Part shown: in pieces, positions 9,173-9,912 of the stretch | Layout: each line of letters begins with the position of its first letter | How positions within the stretch are numbered: the first letter of the stretch is position 1 | Assembly: GCA_946480465.1 (NCBI GenBank) | Contig: CAMLJY010000135.1 | Coordinates: 1-9,912 of the forward strand | DNA from: an uncultured Burkholderiales bacterium | GTDB taxonomy: Bacteria; Pseudomonadota; Gammaproteobacteria; Burkholderiales; Burkholderiaceae | Direction: 5' to 3' | DNA: 9,912 nt | Translations under genes and position numbers: made by a program | Notes under the pieces: generated by a model | The model's database searches: none | What the model was told of the DNA's origin: nothing | The model's input: the letters and a program-made list of their open reading frames with translations, nothing else

Positions 9173-9490
9173 AGCGAGGTACCTGCAGGCTGGAAGCAGG
9201 CTCGCCTGCTCGATATCGCGGCGAAACGGGCCAACGCGGCTGTCGGCGGTCCATTCGGCTCTGACCTCGTGGCGAAGGACCATGTCAGCACAGGCGTGCC
9301 GGTCATCAGAGGGCAGAACATGGGGCGGCGCTTCGTGTCAGGAGAATTTGCGTTCGTAGCCTCTCACAAGTCCTCTCACAAGGCAAAGGCACTACAGGCC
9401 AACCTGGCAAGGCCGCTTGATTTGGTATTCACACAATGGGGAACCTTTGGCCAGGTGGCGTTGGTTCCGCCCGCGCCGTTTGATGAGCAT
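9173..9490 (+). pseudogene. hsdS: Type I restriction-modification specificity subunit HsdS, truncated
   Basis: One frame reads SEVPAGWKQARLLDIAAKR, then NAAVGGPFGSDLV, GVPVIRGQNMG, SGEFAFV, ANLARPLDLVFTQWGTFGQV and VPPAPFDE. This is the first target-recognition domain opening typical of HsdS; the VGGPFGS, IRGQN and LARP-D-VFTQ-GT-GQV motifs are recognised from family memory. The usual FTQRGT arginine is Trp here. The similarity ends at about 9490, with the rest of the domain, the central conserved helices and the second target-recognition domain all missing, so about 320 bp survive of roughly 1.2 kb. The hsdM/hsdS junction (9156-9172) has lost the end of hsdM and any hsdS start codon. No hsdR is present in the window. 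Confidence 0.85.
9360..9382 (+). repeat. 12-nt tandem duplication in hsdS remnant
   Basis: CCTCTCACAAG occurs at 9360-9370 and again at 9372-9382, separated by one T, so the repeat unit is 12 nt. Read in the hsdS frame it gives SHKSSHK, four residues more than the family pattern I expect between SGEFAFV and the KA-L-ANLARP motif. It keeps the frame. Confidence 0.8.
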
Positions 9491-9912
9491 CTACCTCGGC
9501 ATTGGAATTCGTGGAGTATCCGAATGGCATTCGCATCCGGAGTGGCGTGCACTGACGGCACCGGCGAATCCCATCATTGCCACTCACCGGGCGGATTCCG
9601 AATCGTCGGCACGCGACGGCACCAACTGCGGTTGCGAACGCCGTCCCGCCGCAGCCCGTGCGGCCGGCCTCAGGACGAGGCGAAGGCGGGAGGTGCCGGC
9701 GCGCAGTGCGCGATCGAGAACGGCTCGTCGCCGCCGACCTCCGGCGATTGCACGCCGCGCAGCGGCGGCACGCCGGCGATGCGAAGGCCGTGCATCGACC
9801 CGCCTGATTCGCGACATGGCTCAGCCACGAATAGCAGCCAATGTGTGCGGCTCTGTTGTGCAAGCCACGTGAACCAGGCGGGACAGGATTGACCGCAGGT
9901 CGAATCGACGGT
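9491..9912. other. Unassigned right end; open minus-strand frame to window edge
   Basis: No recognised gene lies here. On the minus strand one frame stays open from the window edge (9912) to a TGA at 9672-9670, 80 codons. It includes an internal ATG at 9795-9793 followed by HGLRIAGVPPLRGVQSPE and ending APPAFASS. The inner part has high G/C third positions and could be the 3' end of a gene starting outside the window, but no family is recognised. In the plus direction, frames continuing from hsdS are low-complexity Arg/Ala translations typical of non-coding GC-rich DNA. Confidence 0.3.

Noticed and set aside
9849..9863. GGCTCTGTTGTGCAA as an insertion-sequence terminal repeat
   Set aside because: It resembles ends of some IS families in a general way, but no matching inverted copy or transposase is in the window, so it cannot be supported.
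8186..9892. 568-codon plus-strand frame as one long protein
   Set aside because: It is an accidental join of out-of-frame hsdM sequence, one hsdM fragment, the hsdS fragment and non-coding DNA.

Overview
The window is GC-rich DNA with strongly G/C-biased third codon positions. A TonB-dependent receptor, a YfiR-like periplasmic protein and tripartite hybrid-kinase signalling point to a Gram-negative proteobacterium. A beta- or gamma-proteobacterium (Burkholderiales or Xanthomonadales type) is most likely, but this is inferred from gene content and style only. No rRNA, tRNA or CRISPR array was seen.

Layout: (1) 1-218 is a broken IS110-family (probably IS1111-group) transposase running in from the left. 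It is followed by a gene-free stretch (219-559) with three closely packed stem-loops at 311-399, which could be a bridge-RNA remnant. (2) 560-7312, on the minus strand, is an intact, tightly packed four-gene operon. It is transcribed in the order YfiR-like periplasmic protein, PAS hybrid histidine kinase (HisKA-HATPase-REC-REC-HPt), REC-GGDEF diguanylate cyclase, TonB-dependent receptor. Two of its three junctions are 4-nt ATGA stop/start overlaps and the third gap is 11 nt. (3) A 146-bp divergent intergenic region with a strong hairpin separates the operon from (4) 7459-8154 on the plus strand, a BaeR-like OmpR-family response regulator. (5) 8160-9490 holds degraded genes: a short signal-peptide-bearing open frame that runs into a wrecked type I restriction-modification locus (hsdM then hsdS remnants, with frameshifts, an in-frame TAG and large deletions). 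(6) 9491-9912 holds no gene I recognise, only an open frame on the minus strand that runs off the right edge.

How the genes may work together: the central operon encodes one component for each compartment between the cell surface and cytoplasmic c-di-GMP. These are an outer-membrane TonB-dependent receptor, a periplasmic YfiR-like protein, an inner-membrane phosphorelay kinase with a periplasmic sensor domain, and a cytoplasmic response regulator with GGEEF active site and RxxD inhibitory site. In the known YfiBNR system, YfiR links an outer-membrane lipoprotein to a membrane diguanylate cyclase. Here, by inference, a TonB receptor replaces YfiB and a phosphorelay plus soluble cyclase replaces YfiN. 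The divergent BaeR-like regulator may control the operon or be a second phosphorelay output. This intact unit is flanked on both sides by decayed mobile or defence genes, so the surroundings have been rearranged while the operon was kept.
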